This document shows positions 37,201 through 45,263 of a stretch of 64,000 nt of DNA, piece by piece. Within the stretch, counting starts at the first letter, position 1. Each line of letters begins with the position of its first letter. A model generated the notes under the pieces. The model saw only the letters and a list, made by a program, of their open reading frames with translations. It was not told where the DNA came from and did no database searches. The stretch is from an uncultured SAR86 cluster bacterium (GTDB lineage: Bacteria; Pseudomonadota; Gammaproteobacteria; Magnimaribacterales; AG-339-G14), in contig CACEVU010000001.1 in the NCBI GenBank assembly GCA_902563105.1, positions 157,649 through 221,648 of the forward strand, read 5' to 3'. The position numbers were made by a program, and so were the translations under genes.

Positions 37201-37678
37201 TAACTTTAGAATTCATATTATTTAAATTTACAATTCCTATTTGATTTTTATTTTTCATAAATCCGGCACATTCTCCGGGATTGAAAATTTTACATGCTTC
37301 CATCATTTCCAATCTATATCTGTGAGTATGACCATGAAGAATAAGATCGTTATTTGAAACCATCTCTTCGTTTATTAACTCAGGATGATGTAAAACGGTA
37401 ATCCTTTTTCCAGCAAGAATCAAAGAGTACGGTTCATAGTTAATTTCACATTGAAAATCTTTAGATGCTTGTATAAGGCTATCTTTTTCACCAATATCAT
37501 TATTTCCAAGAACAACCTTCATGGGACAATCAAGTTCTTTAAAAGCTAAAAGGGACTTAGGAAGTGATATATCTCCTGTATGAAAAACTAAATCAACTTT
37601 ATTTTTATTAAAAATAAAGCAGATTTCTTTAATATTTTTGAGATTATTATGCGTATCTCCCGTTACGCCAATATTCAA
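37190..37678 (-). CDS. Small metallophosphoesterase (YfcE/MJ0936-type)
   Basis: 162 residues carrying the full calcineurin-like metal set: GDTHNN, FHTGDIS, LGNND, LHHPE and HGHTHR. Small members of this family are phosphodiesterases that hydrolyse model substrates in the presence of Mn2+. The physiological substrate cannot be told from sequence. It starts 2 nt after the thiolase stop on the same strand, so it probably shares that operon. Confidence 0.88.
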   Translation of the reverse strand: MNIGVTGDTHNNLKNIKEICFIFNKNKVDLVFHTGDISLPKSLLAFKELDCPMKVVLGNNDIGEKDSLIQASKDFQCEINYEPYSLILAGKRITVLHHPELINEEMVSNNDLILHGHTHRYRLEMMEACKIFNPGECAGFMKNKNQIGIVNLNNMNSKVINF

Positions 37679-37680
37679 AA

Positions 37681-38820
37681 TTAGACTTTTTCTAAAATGT
37701 GAATCCCGCAGGCAGTTCCAAGACCAATAACATGCGTCATACCCAGTCTTGCTCCCTCTACTTGTCTGTCTCCAGCTTCACCCCTTAAGTGAGTACAAAC
37801 TTCATAAATATTAGCTATGCCAGTTGCTCCCAAAGGATGGCCCTTAGAAAGAAGACCACCTGAAACATTTACAGGTACTTTCCCGCCTAATTCAACATGA
37901 CCTTCATCAATCATTTTTCCTGCCTCTCCATCTTTGCACAATCCTAAGTTTTCATAATGAAGCATTTCAGCAGTTGCAAAACAGTCATGTAGTTCTACAA
38001 GGTTTATGTCCTCTGGACTAACTCCGGCCATTTCATATGCTTGTTCAGCAGCCAACCTAGTACAAGCATTTACATCAGGCATGACCAAATCTCTATCTGT
38101 ATAAGGATCGCTCGCCAAAGCAGATGCTTTTACTCTTACAGCACGTCCCATTCCTAATTCTTTTGCTTTCTTTTCTGAAACAAGGACTGCAGCAGCAGAT
38201 CCATCAACATTCACAGAACACATAAGTTTTGTATTTGGATAAGAAATCATTTCTGCGTTCATTACAACATCCAAAGGAGTTTCTATTTGATACATTGCCT
38301 TAGGATTCATCGTCGAGTGATGGTGATTTTTAACTGAAATTTTTGCAAATTGTTCAAAGGTTGTTCCATGATCTTTTGAATGTTCCATACCAGCTTCAGC
38401 AAATACACAAGGCATGGTTCCTGAACCTAAAAGACCCTCTTTAGGAATACCGTCTCCACCACCTGCGCCACCAAGCAAACCTTTTCCCATTTGTTCCACA
38501 CCAACGGCGAGAACTACATCATAAATTCCTGCTTTAATAGACATCCATGCTTCTCTAAAAGCCGTAGCACCCGTAGCACAAGCATTAGCACAATTTACAA
38601 CAGGAATACCAGTTTGACCTATTTCCTGGAGAATCCTTTGGCCGACCATCGCGTTTGCCTGACCAAGATTTCCACAATACATAGCCTGCATATCTTTAAT
38701 GGTAAGACCAGCATCATCTAAAGCCATTAATGCAGCTTCAGCTCCAATATTTGGAACAGTTCTATCTGGAAATCTTCCAAATTTAATCATATCTACCCCT
38801 AAAACATAAACGTCACTCAT
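37681..38820 (-). CDS. Thiolase-family protein (SCP-X/lipid-transfer type)
   Basis: 379 residues of the acetyl-CoA acetyltransferase superfamily. The nucleophilic cysteine region is VVNCANACATGATAFREAW, the catalytic His is in GGLLSKGHPLGATG and the second Cys in GLGTACGIHILEKV. The missing sequence signatures of FadA and the DUF35 partner upstream point to the SCP-X-like thiolases, which cleave or modify unusual acyl-CoAs such as sterol side chains. A strong ribosome site (GAAGGAG) lies 5 nt before the ATG. Confidence 0.88.
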   Translation of the reverse strand: MSDVYVLGVDMIKFGRFPDRTVPNIGAEAALMALDDAGLTIKDMQAMYCGNLGQANAMVGQRILQEIGQTGIPVVNCANACATGATAFREAWMSIKAGIYDVVLAVGVEQMGKGLLGGAGGGDGIPKEGLLGSGTMPCVFAEAGMEHSKDHGTTFEQFAKISVKNHHHSTMNPKAMYQIETPLDVVMNAEMISYPNTKLMCSVNVDGSAAAVLVSEKKAKELGMGRAVRVKASALASDPYTDRDLVMPDVNACTRLAAEQAYEMAGVSPEDINLVELHDCFATAEMLHYENLGLCKDGEAGKMIDEGHVELGGKVPVNVSGGLLSKGHPLGATGIANIYEVCTHLRGEAGDRQVEGARLGMTHVIGLGTACGIHILEKV

Positions 38821-38844
38821 AATTTCTCCTTCATTTAGTACATT

Positions 38845-39258
38845 TTAAGCTGGTTCAAAGAAATAACTCAAGTAAGAGTTTCCTTCTTTATCTTTTCTTC
38901 CCAAGGCATCTTGATAAGTTAATTTTACTTTCATGCCAAAATCAATCTTGTCTGGATCAGGATCAATATTTATTAAGTTGCCTTTTACTGTTCCTCCGCC
39001 GTCTAAATCAACTATGGCAGATACATAAGGCACATCTATTCCAGGAAAGGATCTATAAACAACTGAAAAAGAGTACAAAGTACCTGTCTCCTCTAATCTT
39101 ATTGCTGACATCTTGTCTCTCGTAAAGCATTTGCTACAAACTGATCTTTCACCTAAAAAAACTGCTCCACAATTACCGCATTTATAACCTTCTAAATAAG
39201 GATCTCCATCTTCTGGAATTTTAAGATAACCTACTGCTGGTAAACTTTTTTCTGACAC
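38845..39258 (-). CDS. DUF35 Zn-ribbon/OB-fold acyl-CoA-binding partner protein
   Basis: Zn ribbon YKCGNCGAVFLGERSVCSKC (four Cys) followed by an OB-fold (TGTLYSFSVVYRSFPGIDVPYVSAIVDLDGGG). These proteins pair with thiolases in the same operon and form a joint active complex, as with the thiolase just downstream. I chose the GTG at 39258 because GGAG sits 8 nt upstream of it; the ATG at 39294 would add 12 residues and ignore that ribosome site. 137 residues. Confidence 0.85.
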   Translation of the reverse strand: MSEKSLPAVGYLKIPEDGDPYLEGYKCGNCGAVFLGERSVCSKCFTRDKMSAIRLEETGTLYSFSVVYRSFPGIDVPYVSAIVDLDGGGTVKGNLINIDPDPDKIDFGMKVKLTYQDALGRKDKEGNSYLSYFFEPA

Positions 39259-39285
39259 TTGTTCATCTCCTTTTTTAACAGTACA

Positions 39286-39313
39286 TTGAAACAAATTAAA
39301 TAAGAAATATAAA
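39286..39313 (+). promoter_or_regulatory. Candidate promoter of the DjlA-like gene
   Basis: TTGAAA (39286-39291) and TATAAA (39308-39313) with 16 nt spacing. The -10 box ends 10 nt before the ATG, which would leave a leader of only a few bases. No Shine-Dalgarno sequence. Confidence 0.5.
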
Positions 39314-39323
39314 CATTTAAATT

Positions 39324-40055
39324 ATGAGTATTTGGGGTGGAATAACAGGAGGTCTTTTAGGTTTTGTAGTCCTTGGACCAATTGGAGCCTTAGTTGGAAG
39401 CGTTATCGGTTCAAATTTATCTTCTCGTTCCAATAGGAGAAGGCCAAACAACTTTGACAAGCAAGTTGCCTTTTTCGCAGCATTATTTGCATGTCTTGCA
39501 AAGATCGCTAAGGCAGATGGAAGAGTAGATGAAAGCGAAGTAAATAAAATTGAAGAGATTATTTCTTCTAAATTAAACCTTAAGGGAGAACAAAGAAAAT
39601 TTGCCATAAACATTTTTCAAAAAGCCAAAGACGATAATGTTTCTTTTGAGGCCTATGCTTCAAACTTGTATCAAATTCTTTCTTCAAGTCCAAACTCACT
39701 ATTAGTATTTTATGAAATGCTTTTTGAATTGGCGCTTGCAGATGGAAATCTACATCCTAATGAAGATGATTTACTAAAAAAAATACCAAGAATTTTCAAA
39801 TTTGATCATAAAGTTTATCAATCCCTTTATGAAAAATATGTCGATCAAACAAAAAATTATTTTAAAACTTTAGGAGTTAGTGAAAGTAGTTCATTTGCTG
39901 TTATAAAAAAAGCTTATTTAAAAAAGCGAAAAGAGTTTCATCCTGATACATTAATAGGTAAGGGACTCCCAGAAGAATTCATTGAAAAGGCTAAAGAAAA
40001 ATTCATAGAAGTGCAGGAAGCTTTTGAAGAGTTAGAAAAAAGATTTCAAAAGTGA
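39324..40055 (+). CDS. djlA: DjlA-like membrane co-chaperone (TerB + J domain)
   Basis: 243 residues. A glycine-rich N-terminal segment (GGITGGLLGFVVLGPIGALVGSVIG) as in DjlA, then a TerB-like helical domain with two acidic metal-binding repeats (KADGRVDESE and LADGNLHPNEDD), and a C-terminal J domain with the HPD motif (FHPDTL). Stimulates DnaK ATPase at the membrane. Shorter than E. coli DjlA (271). Confidence 0.88.
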   Translation: MSIWGGITGGLLGFVVLGPIGALVGSVIGSNLSSRSNRRRPNNFDKQVAFFAALFACLAKIAKADGRVDESEVNKIEEIISSKLNLKGEQRKFAINIFQKAKDDNVSFEAYASNLYQILSSSPNSLLVFYEMLFELALADGNLHPNEDDLLKKIPRIFKFDHKVYQSLYEKYVDQTKNYFKTLGVSESSSFAVIKKAYLKKRKEFHPDTLIGKGLPEEFIEKAKEKFIEVQEAFEELEKRFQK

Positions 40056-40067
40056 TAATTTACGCTT

Positions 40068-40556
40068 ATGAATTTAATAAAAAATACCTTATTTAAAATT
40101 GATGATTTTTTAAAAAGTTTCAGCTTTTTTGATTTTGCAATTTTATTCATTATTAGAATTTATCTTTTTTTTATTTTTTGGGGAGCAGGTACTTCAGCAA
40201 ATAAACTTTCATGGAACGATGGAATTCCCAGTGTGAATCCGAGATTTGCTGAATTCTTAGGATCTGGAGGTTCAGATAATTTAAATTTTGTTTTCCCTAC
40301 TTTTTTTGCCTGGCTTGTGATTTTGGCTGAAGCAGGAGGTGCAATTTTTATTTTGGTTGGTTTATTTACTAGATGGGCAGCTGTACCAATTATTTTTGCA
40401 ATGTTTGTTGCAGCTTATTTTCATTTTCCAAATGGTTGGAATGCTGATGCTGGTGGATATGAAATGGCAGCTACTTATATTTTGATACTAGCTATTCCTC
40501 TTATTTACGGAGGAGGTAATTATCTTTCTTTGGACTATTGGGTAAGAAAAAGATAA
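40068..40556 (+). CDS. DoxX-family membrane protein
   Basis: 162 residues with four hydrophobic segments and the DoxX pattern (RIYLFFIFWGAGTSANKLSW, LAEAGGAIFILVGLFTRWAA, AYFHFPNGWNADAGGYEMAATYILILA). Members are linked to redox homeostasis in some bacteria, but the function is poorly known. Gap to DjlA-like gene is 12 nt; pdxH starts at the next base after its stop. Confidence 0.8.
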   Translation: MNLIKNTLFKIDDFLKSFSFFDFAILFIIRIYLFFIFWGAGTSANKLSWNDGIPSVNPRFAEFLGSGGSDNLNFVFPTFFAWLVILAEAGGAIFILVGLFTRWAAVPIIFAMFVAAYFHFPNGWNADAGGYEMAATYILILAIPLIYGGGNYLSLDYWVRKR

Positions 40557-41156
40557 ATGATTGAGAAAGGCAAAGTTTCTCATGAACCATTCATTGAGAT
40601 ATTAAAAACTCTCGAAGAAGCTGAATCTGCAAATCTTGTAGATTGGAACGCCATGAATATTGCATCTGTAGACCAAATGAATCAACCTAGTTCAAGAATG
40701 GTTCTTTTAAAAAAAATATCTGATGAAGGATTAGTGTTTTATACCAATTACAATAGCCGTAAAGGAAAAGAAATTGAATTGAACCCCAAAGTAGCAGTTA
40801 ACTTTTGGTGGAGAGAATTAAAAAAACAAATCAGAGTAGAAGGATTTATAGAAAAAGCTTCTTCAGAAGATTCTGATAATTATTTCAATTCAAGGCCCCT
40901 AAAATCAAGAGTTTCAGCAATCATTTCTAACCAAAGCTCAACAATTCATTCTTACGAAGATTTAACAAATCAAATAGATAATTACTTAGAGCAAAATGAT
41001 GAATCTTCAATTGAGAGGCCTGATCATTGTGGTCTTTACACCGTAATCCCAAATGCAGTTGAATTTTGGCAAGAGCGTGATAATAGAACTCATGAGAGAC
41101 TGAAGTACAACCTTATAGATAATGAAAAGTGGAGTAGTCATCTTTTATCACCCTGA
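40557..41156 (+). CDS. pdxH: Pyridoxamine 5'-phosphate oxidase
   Basis: FMN enzyme converting PNP/PMP to PLP. 199 residues. FMN and substrate contacts appear in SSRMVLLKKIS, FYTNYNSRKGKEIELNP and the C-terminal VEFWQERDNRTHERLKY with the conserved Arg-Asn-Arg/His set. Its product supports the PLP enzymes of the window. Follows the DoxX gene with no gap. Confidence 0.94.
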   Translation: MIEKGKVSHEPFIEILKTLEEAESANLVDWNAMNIASVDQMNQPSSRMVLLKKISDEGLVFYTNYNSRKGKEIELNPKVAVNFWWRELKKQIRVEGFIEKASSEDSDNYFNSRPLKSRVSAIISNQSSTIHSYEDLTNQIDNYLEQNDESSIERPDHCGLYTVIPNAVEFWQERDNRTHERLKYNLIDNEKWSSHLLSP

Positions 41157-41165
41157 TATTTTGTT

Positions 41166-41171
41166 TATAAT
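41166..41171 (+). promoter_or_regulatory. -10 box of thrS
   Basis: Exact TATAAT at 41166-41171. The -35 is weak. Transcription would start near 41178-41179, 7 nt downstream, where an ATG opens a 16-codon reading frame (41179-41229) that overlaps the thrS start in another phase. Confidence 0.45.
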
Positions 41172-41203
41172 ATTAGATATGGCCCCTCGTATAGGTCAAA
41201 ATT

Positions 41204-43132
41204 ATGTTCACAATCACACTTCCAGATAAAACAAAAAAAACCTTTGATTCTTCTATTTCAATTGAAGACGTTGCCGCCGACATAGGTAAAGGGCTCTTTG
41301 AAGCAACTGTTGCTGGAAGAGTAGATGGAGTCCTGAAGGATGGTTCAGATCTTTTAGAAAGCGATTGTTCTCTAGAAATCATAAGAAATTCTGATCATGA
41401 AGGCTTGGAAATCATTAGGCATTCCTGCGCTCATTTATTTGGTCACGCTCTTAAACAAATTTATCCGGAAACAAAGATGGCTATTGGCCCTGTTATTGAA
41501 GGCGGTTTCTATTACGATATTGATTTAGAAAAAAAAATAACTGAAGAAGATTTACAAAACATTGAAAAAAGAATGAAAGAGCTTGCCTCTAAAAAATACA
41601 AAGTTATAAAAAAGATAGTATCCAGAAAAGAAGCGCAAAAGGTTTTTAAAGACAGGAAAGAAGAATACAAGCTTAAAATCATCGATGATATTCCTGAAGA
41701 CGAAATTATTGCTCTTTATTACCACGAAGAATACATCGATATGTGCAAGGGTCCTCATGTCACTTCTATGAGACATTTAAAAAGTTTTAAATTGTTAAAT
41801 GTTTCTGGAGCATATTGGCGAGGAGATTCAAAAGGAAAAATGCTTCAAAGAATATATGGAACAGCATGGAATACAGAAAAAGAACTAAAGAAATATATCT
41901 CAAATTTAGAAGAAGCCTCCAAAAGAGACCACAGAAAATTAGGTCAAAAATATGACTTATTTCATTTTCAGGAAGAAGCTCCTGGAATGGTTTTTTGGCA
42001 TCCAAAAGGTTGGACTATTTTTAGGATCCTTGAAGATTACATAAGAGATAAATTGAAAATTTCAGGTTATGAAGAAATAAAAACTCCCGAAGTTGTAGAT
42101 CGAAAGCTTTGGGAAAAATCTGGACACTGGGATAAGTACCGTGAAAATATGTATATAACAGAGATAGACGAGGAGCATGCTAATGAAAAAAGAGTGAATG
42201 CTTTGAAGCCAATGAGTTGTCCCTGTCATGTGCAAGTGTACAACCAAGGTTTAAAATCTTACAGAGATTTACCAGTAAGATATTCTGAATTTGGTTCATG
42301 TCACAGATATGAGCCCTCTGGCACTCTTCATGGTTTGATGAGAGTAAGGCAAATGACTCAAGATGACGGACATATCTTTTGCAGCGAAGACCAAATTGAA
42401 GAAGAAACAGAATCCTTTATAAATATTCTTTCAGAGATATACAAAGAATTAGGGTTTGATAAGTTAGATATAAAATTGTCAACTAGACCTGAAGAGCGAG
42501 TTGGAGGCGATGAAATCTGGGATAAAGCTGAAAAAGCTCTAGAGGCAGCAATAAAAAATCAGGGCATATCCTATGAAATTGCTGAAGGAGATGGCGCATT
42601 TTATGGCCCAAAAATAGATTTTGTCCTGACAGATTCTTTAAACAGAGAATGGCAATGTGGTACCTTACAAGCAGATTTTAATATGCCTGAAAGGTTAGAA
42701 GCTTCTTATGTTGGAACGGATGGTGAGCGACATGTACCAGTCATGTTACATAGAGCTTTTTTAGGCTCTTTTGAAAGATTTATAGGAATATTGATTGAGC
42801 AGTATGCTGGTGAATTTCCATTATGGTTAGCTCCAACACAGGCAGTTGCTATCAATATTTCCGAAAAACATGCAGAAAAAACTAGTGAAATCACTGAAAT
42901 TCTTAAAAATAGGGGATTTAGAGTCAATTCGGACTTGAGGAATGAGAAAATCGCTTATAAAATCCGCCACCACTCTATGCAAAAAGTTCCTTTCATCATT
43001 GTTTTAGGAGATAAGGAAGTTGAGTCATCAACACTAGCCATTAGAGACCGTAGAGGTTCTGACTTAGGCTCAATGTCGATAGATGCATTTTGTGAAATTT
43101 TAAACGATAAAATTAAATCTAAGGAGGTTTGA
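41204..43132 (+). CDS. thrS: Threonyl-tRNA synthetase
   Basis: 642 residues, E. coli length. N-terminal TGS domain (about 1-62), editing domain with [21 protein letters not shown], class II catalytic core with [15 protein letters not shown] (motif 2) and the zinc ligands, and C-terminal anticodon-binding domain. No Shine-Dalgarno sequence precedes ATG 41204. First gene of the conserved thrS-infC-rpmI-rplT-pheST-ihfA series. Confidence 0.97.
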   Translation: MFTITLPDKTKKTFDSSISIEDVAADIGKGLFEATVAGRVDGVLKDGSDLLESDCSLEIIRNSDHEGLEIIRHSCAHLFGHALKQIYPETKMAIGPVIEGGFYYDIDLEKKITEEDLQNIEKRMKELASKKYKVIKKIVSRKEAQKVFKDRKEEYKLKIIDDIPEDEIIALYYHEEYIDMCKGPHVTSMRHLKSFKLLNVSGAYWRGDSKGKMLQRIYGTAWNTEKELKKYISNLEEASKRDHRKLGQKYDLFHFQEEAPGMVFWHPKGWTIFRILEDYIRDKLKISGYEEIKTPEVVDRKLWEKSGHWDKYRENMYITEIDEEHANEKRVNALKPMSCPCHVQVYNQGLKSYRDLPVRYSEFGSCHRYEPSGTLHGLMRVRQMTQDDGHIFCSEDQIEEETESFINILSEIYKELGFDKLDIKLSTRPEERVGGDEIWDKAEKALEAAIKNQGISYEIAEGDGAFYGPKIDFVLTDSLNREWQCGTLQADFNMPERLEASYVGTDGERHVPVMLHRAFLGSFERFIGILIEQYAGEFPLWLAPTQAVAINISEKHAEKTSEITEILKNRGFRVNSDLRNEKIAYKIRHHSMQKVPFIIVLGDKEVESSTLAIRDRRGSDLGSMSIDAFCEILNDKIKSKEV

Positions 43133-43173
43133 TTGGTAAATGAAAAATCTTTTTCTTTTTTAGCTAAGTAATT

Positions 43174-43716
43174 ATGCCTTTAGCAAAAAGAAATTATAAA
43201 AAAGAAAATAAACAACCTATTAACAAGTTTATTAAGGCTGAAAAGGTGAGATTAATTTCAAGCTCTGGAGAACAGTTGGGTATTAAAAGCATAGATGATG
43301 CTTTAAAAGTAGCTTCTAAAGAAAACTTAGATTTAGTTCAACTAAACGACGATAAAAATACTCCTGTGTGTAAACTCATGAACTATGGCAAACATTTGTT
43401 TGACAAGAAAAAACAAAAGTCTGCTTCTAAAAAGAAACAAAAGAAAACTCAAGTTAAGGAAGTTAAGTTTAGACCAGGAACAGAAGAAAACGATTACCAG
43501 ATCAAACTAAAAAAGATTATTAAGTTTTTGGATGAAGGGGATAAGGCTAAAATTACTATGAGATTCAGAGGCAGAGAAATGGCACATAAAAACATTGGTT
43601 TTGATTTGTTAAAAAGAGTTGAAGAAGATTTAAATGGGCTGGGCGCAGTAGAACAAGAACCTTTATCAGAAGGAAGACAACTTGTGATGTTATTATCGCC
43701 TACCAAAACAAAATAA
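43174..43716 (+). CDS. infC: Translation initiation factor IF-3
   Basis: 180 residues, same as E. coli. N-terminal domain [15 protein letters not shown], lysine-rich linker, and C-terminal domain [18 protein letters not shown] and RFRGREMAH. The start is an ordinary ATG; an AUU start, the autoregulatory device of E. coli infC, is not needed or seen here. 41-nt gap after thrS. Confidence 0.96.
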   Translation: MPLAKRNYKKENKQPINKFIKAEKVRLISSSGEQLGIKSIDDALKVASKENLDLVQLNDDKNTPVCKLMNYGKHLFDKKKQKSASKKKQKKTQVKEVKFRPGTEENDYQIKLKKIIKFLDEGDKAKITMRFRGREMAHKNIGFDLLKRVEEDLNGLGAVEQEPLSEGRQLVMLLSPTKTK

Positions 43717-43723
43717 AAAAATT

Positions 43724-43921
43724 ATGCCAAAGATTAAAGTACATAGTGGTGCAGCAAAAAGATTTAAGAAGACTGGTTCTGGCTTAAAAAGAAAACATGC
43801 TAATAAAAGGCATATACTTACAAAAATGTCGACCAAATCCAAAAGGCAACTCAGAGGAACAACTTCACTTGCTGACGGCGATGAAAAATTAGTAAAAAGA
43901 ATGTTTAGGGAAAGATCATAA
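43724..43921 (+). CDS. rpmI: 50S ribosomal protein L35
   Basis: 65 residues, [20 protein letters not shown] at the start and [14 protein letters not shown], diagnostic of L35. 7 nt after infC; its stop shares one base with the rplT start. Confidence 0.97.
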   Translation: MPKIKVHSGAAKRFKKTGSGLKRKHANKRHILTKMSTKSKRQLRGTTSLADGDEKLVKRMFRERS

Positions 43922-44277
43922 TGGCCAGAGTTAAAAGAGGAGTTGAGTCTCGAAGAAAACACAAAAAAGTTTTAAAACTCGCTAAAGGTTACAGGGGAGC
44001 TAGAAGTAGAACGTTTAAGGTTGCAAAACAGGCAGTGACTAGAGCTGGTCAGTATGCATATAGAGACAGAAGGGTCAAAAAAAGAGATTTTAGATCTTTG
44101 TGGATTATTAGAATCAACGCGGCAGTTAGAGAAAACGGCTTAACTTACAGTAAATTCATGTCGGCTCTAAAGAAAATGAATATAGATTTAGACAGGCGTG
44201 TTCTTGCCGAATTAGCTGCTGAGGATAGTGAAGCTTTTTCTAATTTAGTATCTCTTGCCAAGGAAAATGCAGCATAA
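43921..44277 (+). CDS. rplT: 50S ribosomal protein L20
   Basis: 118 residues: [37 protein letters not shown] and [21 protein letters not shown] are typical. Early assembly protein of the large subunit and, in E. coli, translational repressor of rpmI-rplT. One-base overlap with rpmI. Confidence 0.98.
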   Translation: MARVKRGVESRRKHKKVLKLAKGYRGARSRTFKVAKQAVTRAGQYAYRDRRVKKRDFRSLWIIRINAAVRENGLTYSKFMSALKKMNIDLDRRVLAELAAEDSEAFSNLVSLAKENAA

Positions 44278-44283
44278 TGAAGC

Positions 44284-45261
44284 ATGGATTTAGATGCTTT
44301 AAAAGCAAATCTTAAAAAAGATTTTCTAGAAATAGTTTCTCAAGACGAGTTAAATCAACTCAAAGTCAAGTATCTTGGAAAAAAAGGCCAGATAACTGAG
44401 CTTTCAAAAAACATAAAAAACTTAATCCCAAAAGAAAGACCAATATACGGAAAGAAAATTAGTGAATTAAGAAGTCTTTGTGAGAATTTATTAGGTTCCG
44501 CTCAAGAAAAAATTGAAATACAAATTATCAACGATTCTCTTGAAAAAGATCGAATTGATGTAACTCTTCCAGGTTCATTTAAATCTCAAGGGAAACTTCA
44601 CCCTCTGACCATTACCACCAAAAAGATAACAGATTTCTTTTCCTCCAAAGGATACTTGATTGAAGATGGTCCAGAGATTGAAAGTGATTATTATAATTTC
44701 GATGCTTTAAATATTCCTAAAGACCATCCTGCTCGTGATATGCACGATACTTTTTACCTAGAAAATGGAAATTTGTTGAGAACACATACTTCTCCTGTTC
44801 AAATCAGATCCATTGAAAAGAGAGGGGCACCACTGAAAATTATTTGTCCAGGAAAAGTATACCGAAGCGATGCAGATAAAACTCATACGCCAATGTTCCA
44901 TCAAGTGGAAGGATTGGTAATCAGTGAAAATATAAATTTTGGCCACCTCAAAAACGAAATTATGACTTTCATAGATTTCTTCTTTGGAATAGATACTAAA
45001 GTAAGGTTTAGACCATCTTATTTTCCTTTCACAGAACCTTCTGCTGAAGTGGATATCATGGATAAAAAATCTAAAAATTGGTTAGAAATTATGGGTTGTG
45101 GTTTGGTACATCCTAATGTAATTGATATGGCTGGATTGGATTCAAAAAAATTCTCTGGCTTTGCTTTTGGAATGGGTATTGAAAGAATGGCTAAGCTTCT
45201 ATATGAAATCGAGGATATGCGCTCTTTATTTTTAAACGATATAAAATTTCTATCTCAATAG
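44284..45261 (+). CDS. pheS: Phenylalanyl-tRNA synthetase alpha subunit
   Basis: 325 residues. N-terminal coiled-coil arm (VKYLGKKGQITELSKNIKNL), class II core with HPLTITTKKITDFFSSKGY, THTSPVQIRSI, KVYRSDADKTHTPMFHQVEGL and FGMGIERMAKLLYEI. The coiled coil contacts tRNA. pheT follows after 2 nt. Confidence 0.97.
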   Translation: MDLDALKANLKKDFLEIVSQDELNQLKVKYLGKKGQITELSKNIKNLIPKERPIYGKKISELRSLCENLLGSAQEKIEIQIINDSLEKDRIDVTLPGSFKSQGKLHPLTITTKKITDFFSSKGYLIEDGPEIESDYYNFDALNIPKDHPARDMHDTFYLENGNLLRTHTSPVQIRSIEKRGAPLKIICPGKVYRSDADKTHTPMFHQVEGLVISENINFGHLKNEIMTFIDFFFGIDTKVRFRPSYFPFTEPSAEVDIMDKKSKNWLEIMGCGLVHPNVIDMAGLDSKKFSGFAFGMGIERMAKLLYEIEDMRSLFLNDIKFLSQ

Positions 45262-45263
45262 TT

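Noticed and set aside
43133..43173. Non-standard AUU start and autoregulatory leader of infC
   Set aside because: A normal ATG at 43174 gives a full-length IF-3 and the leader is too short for the known structure.
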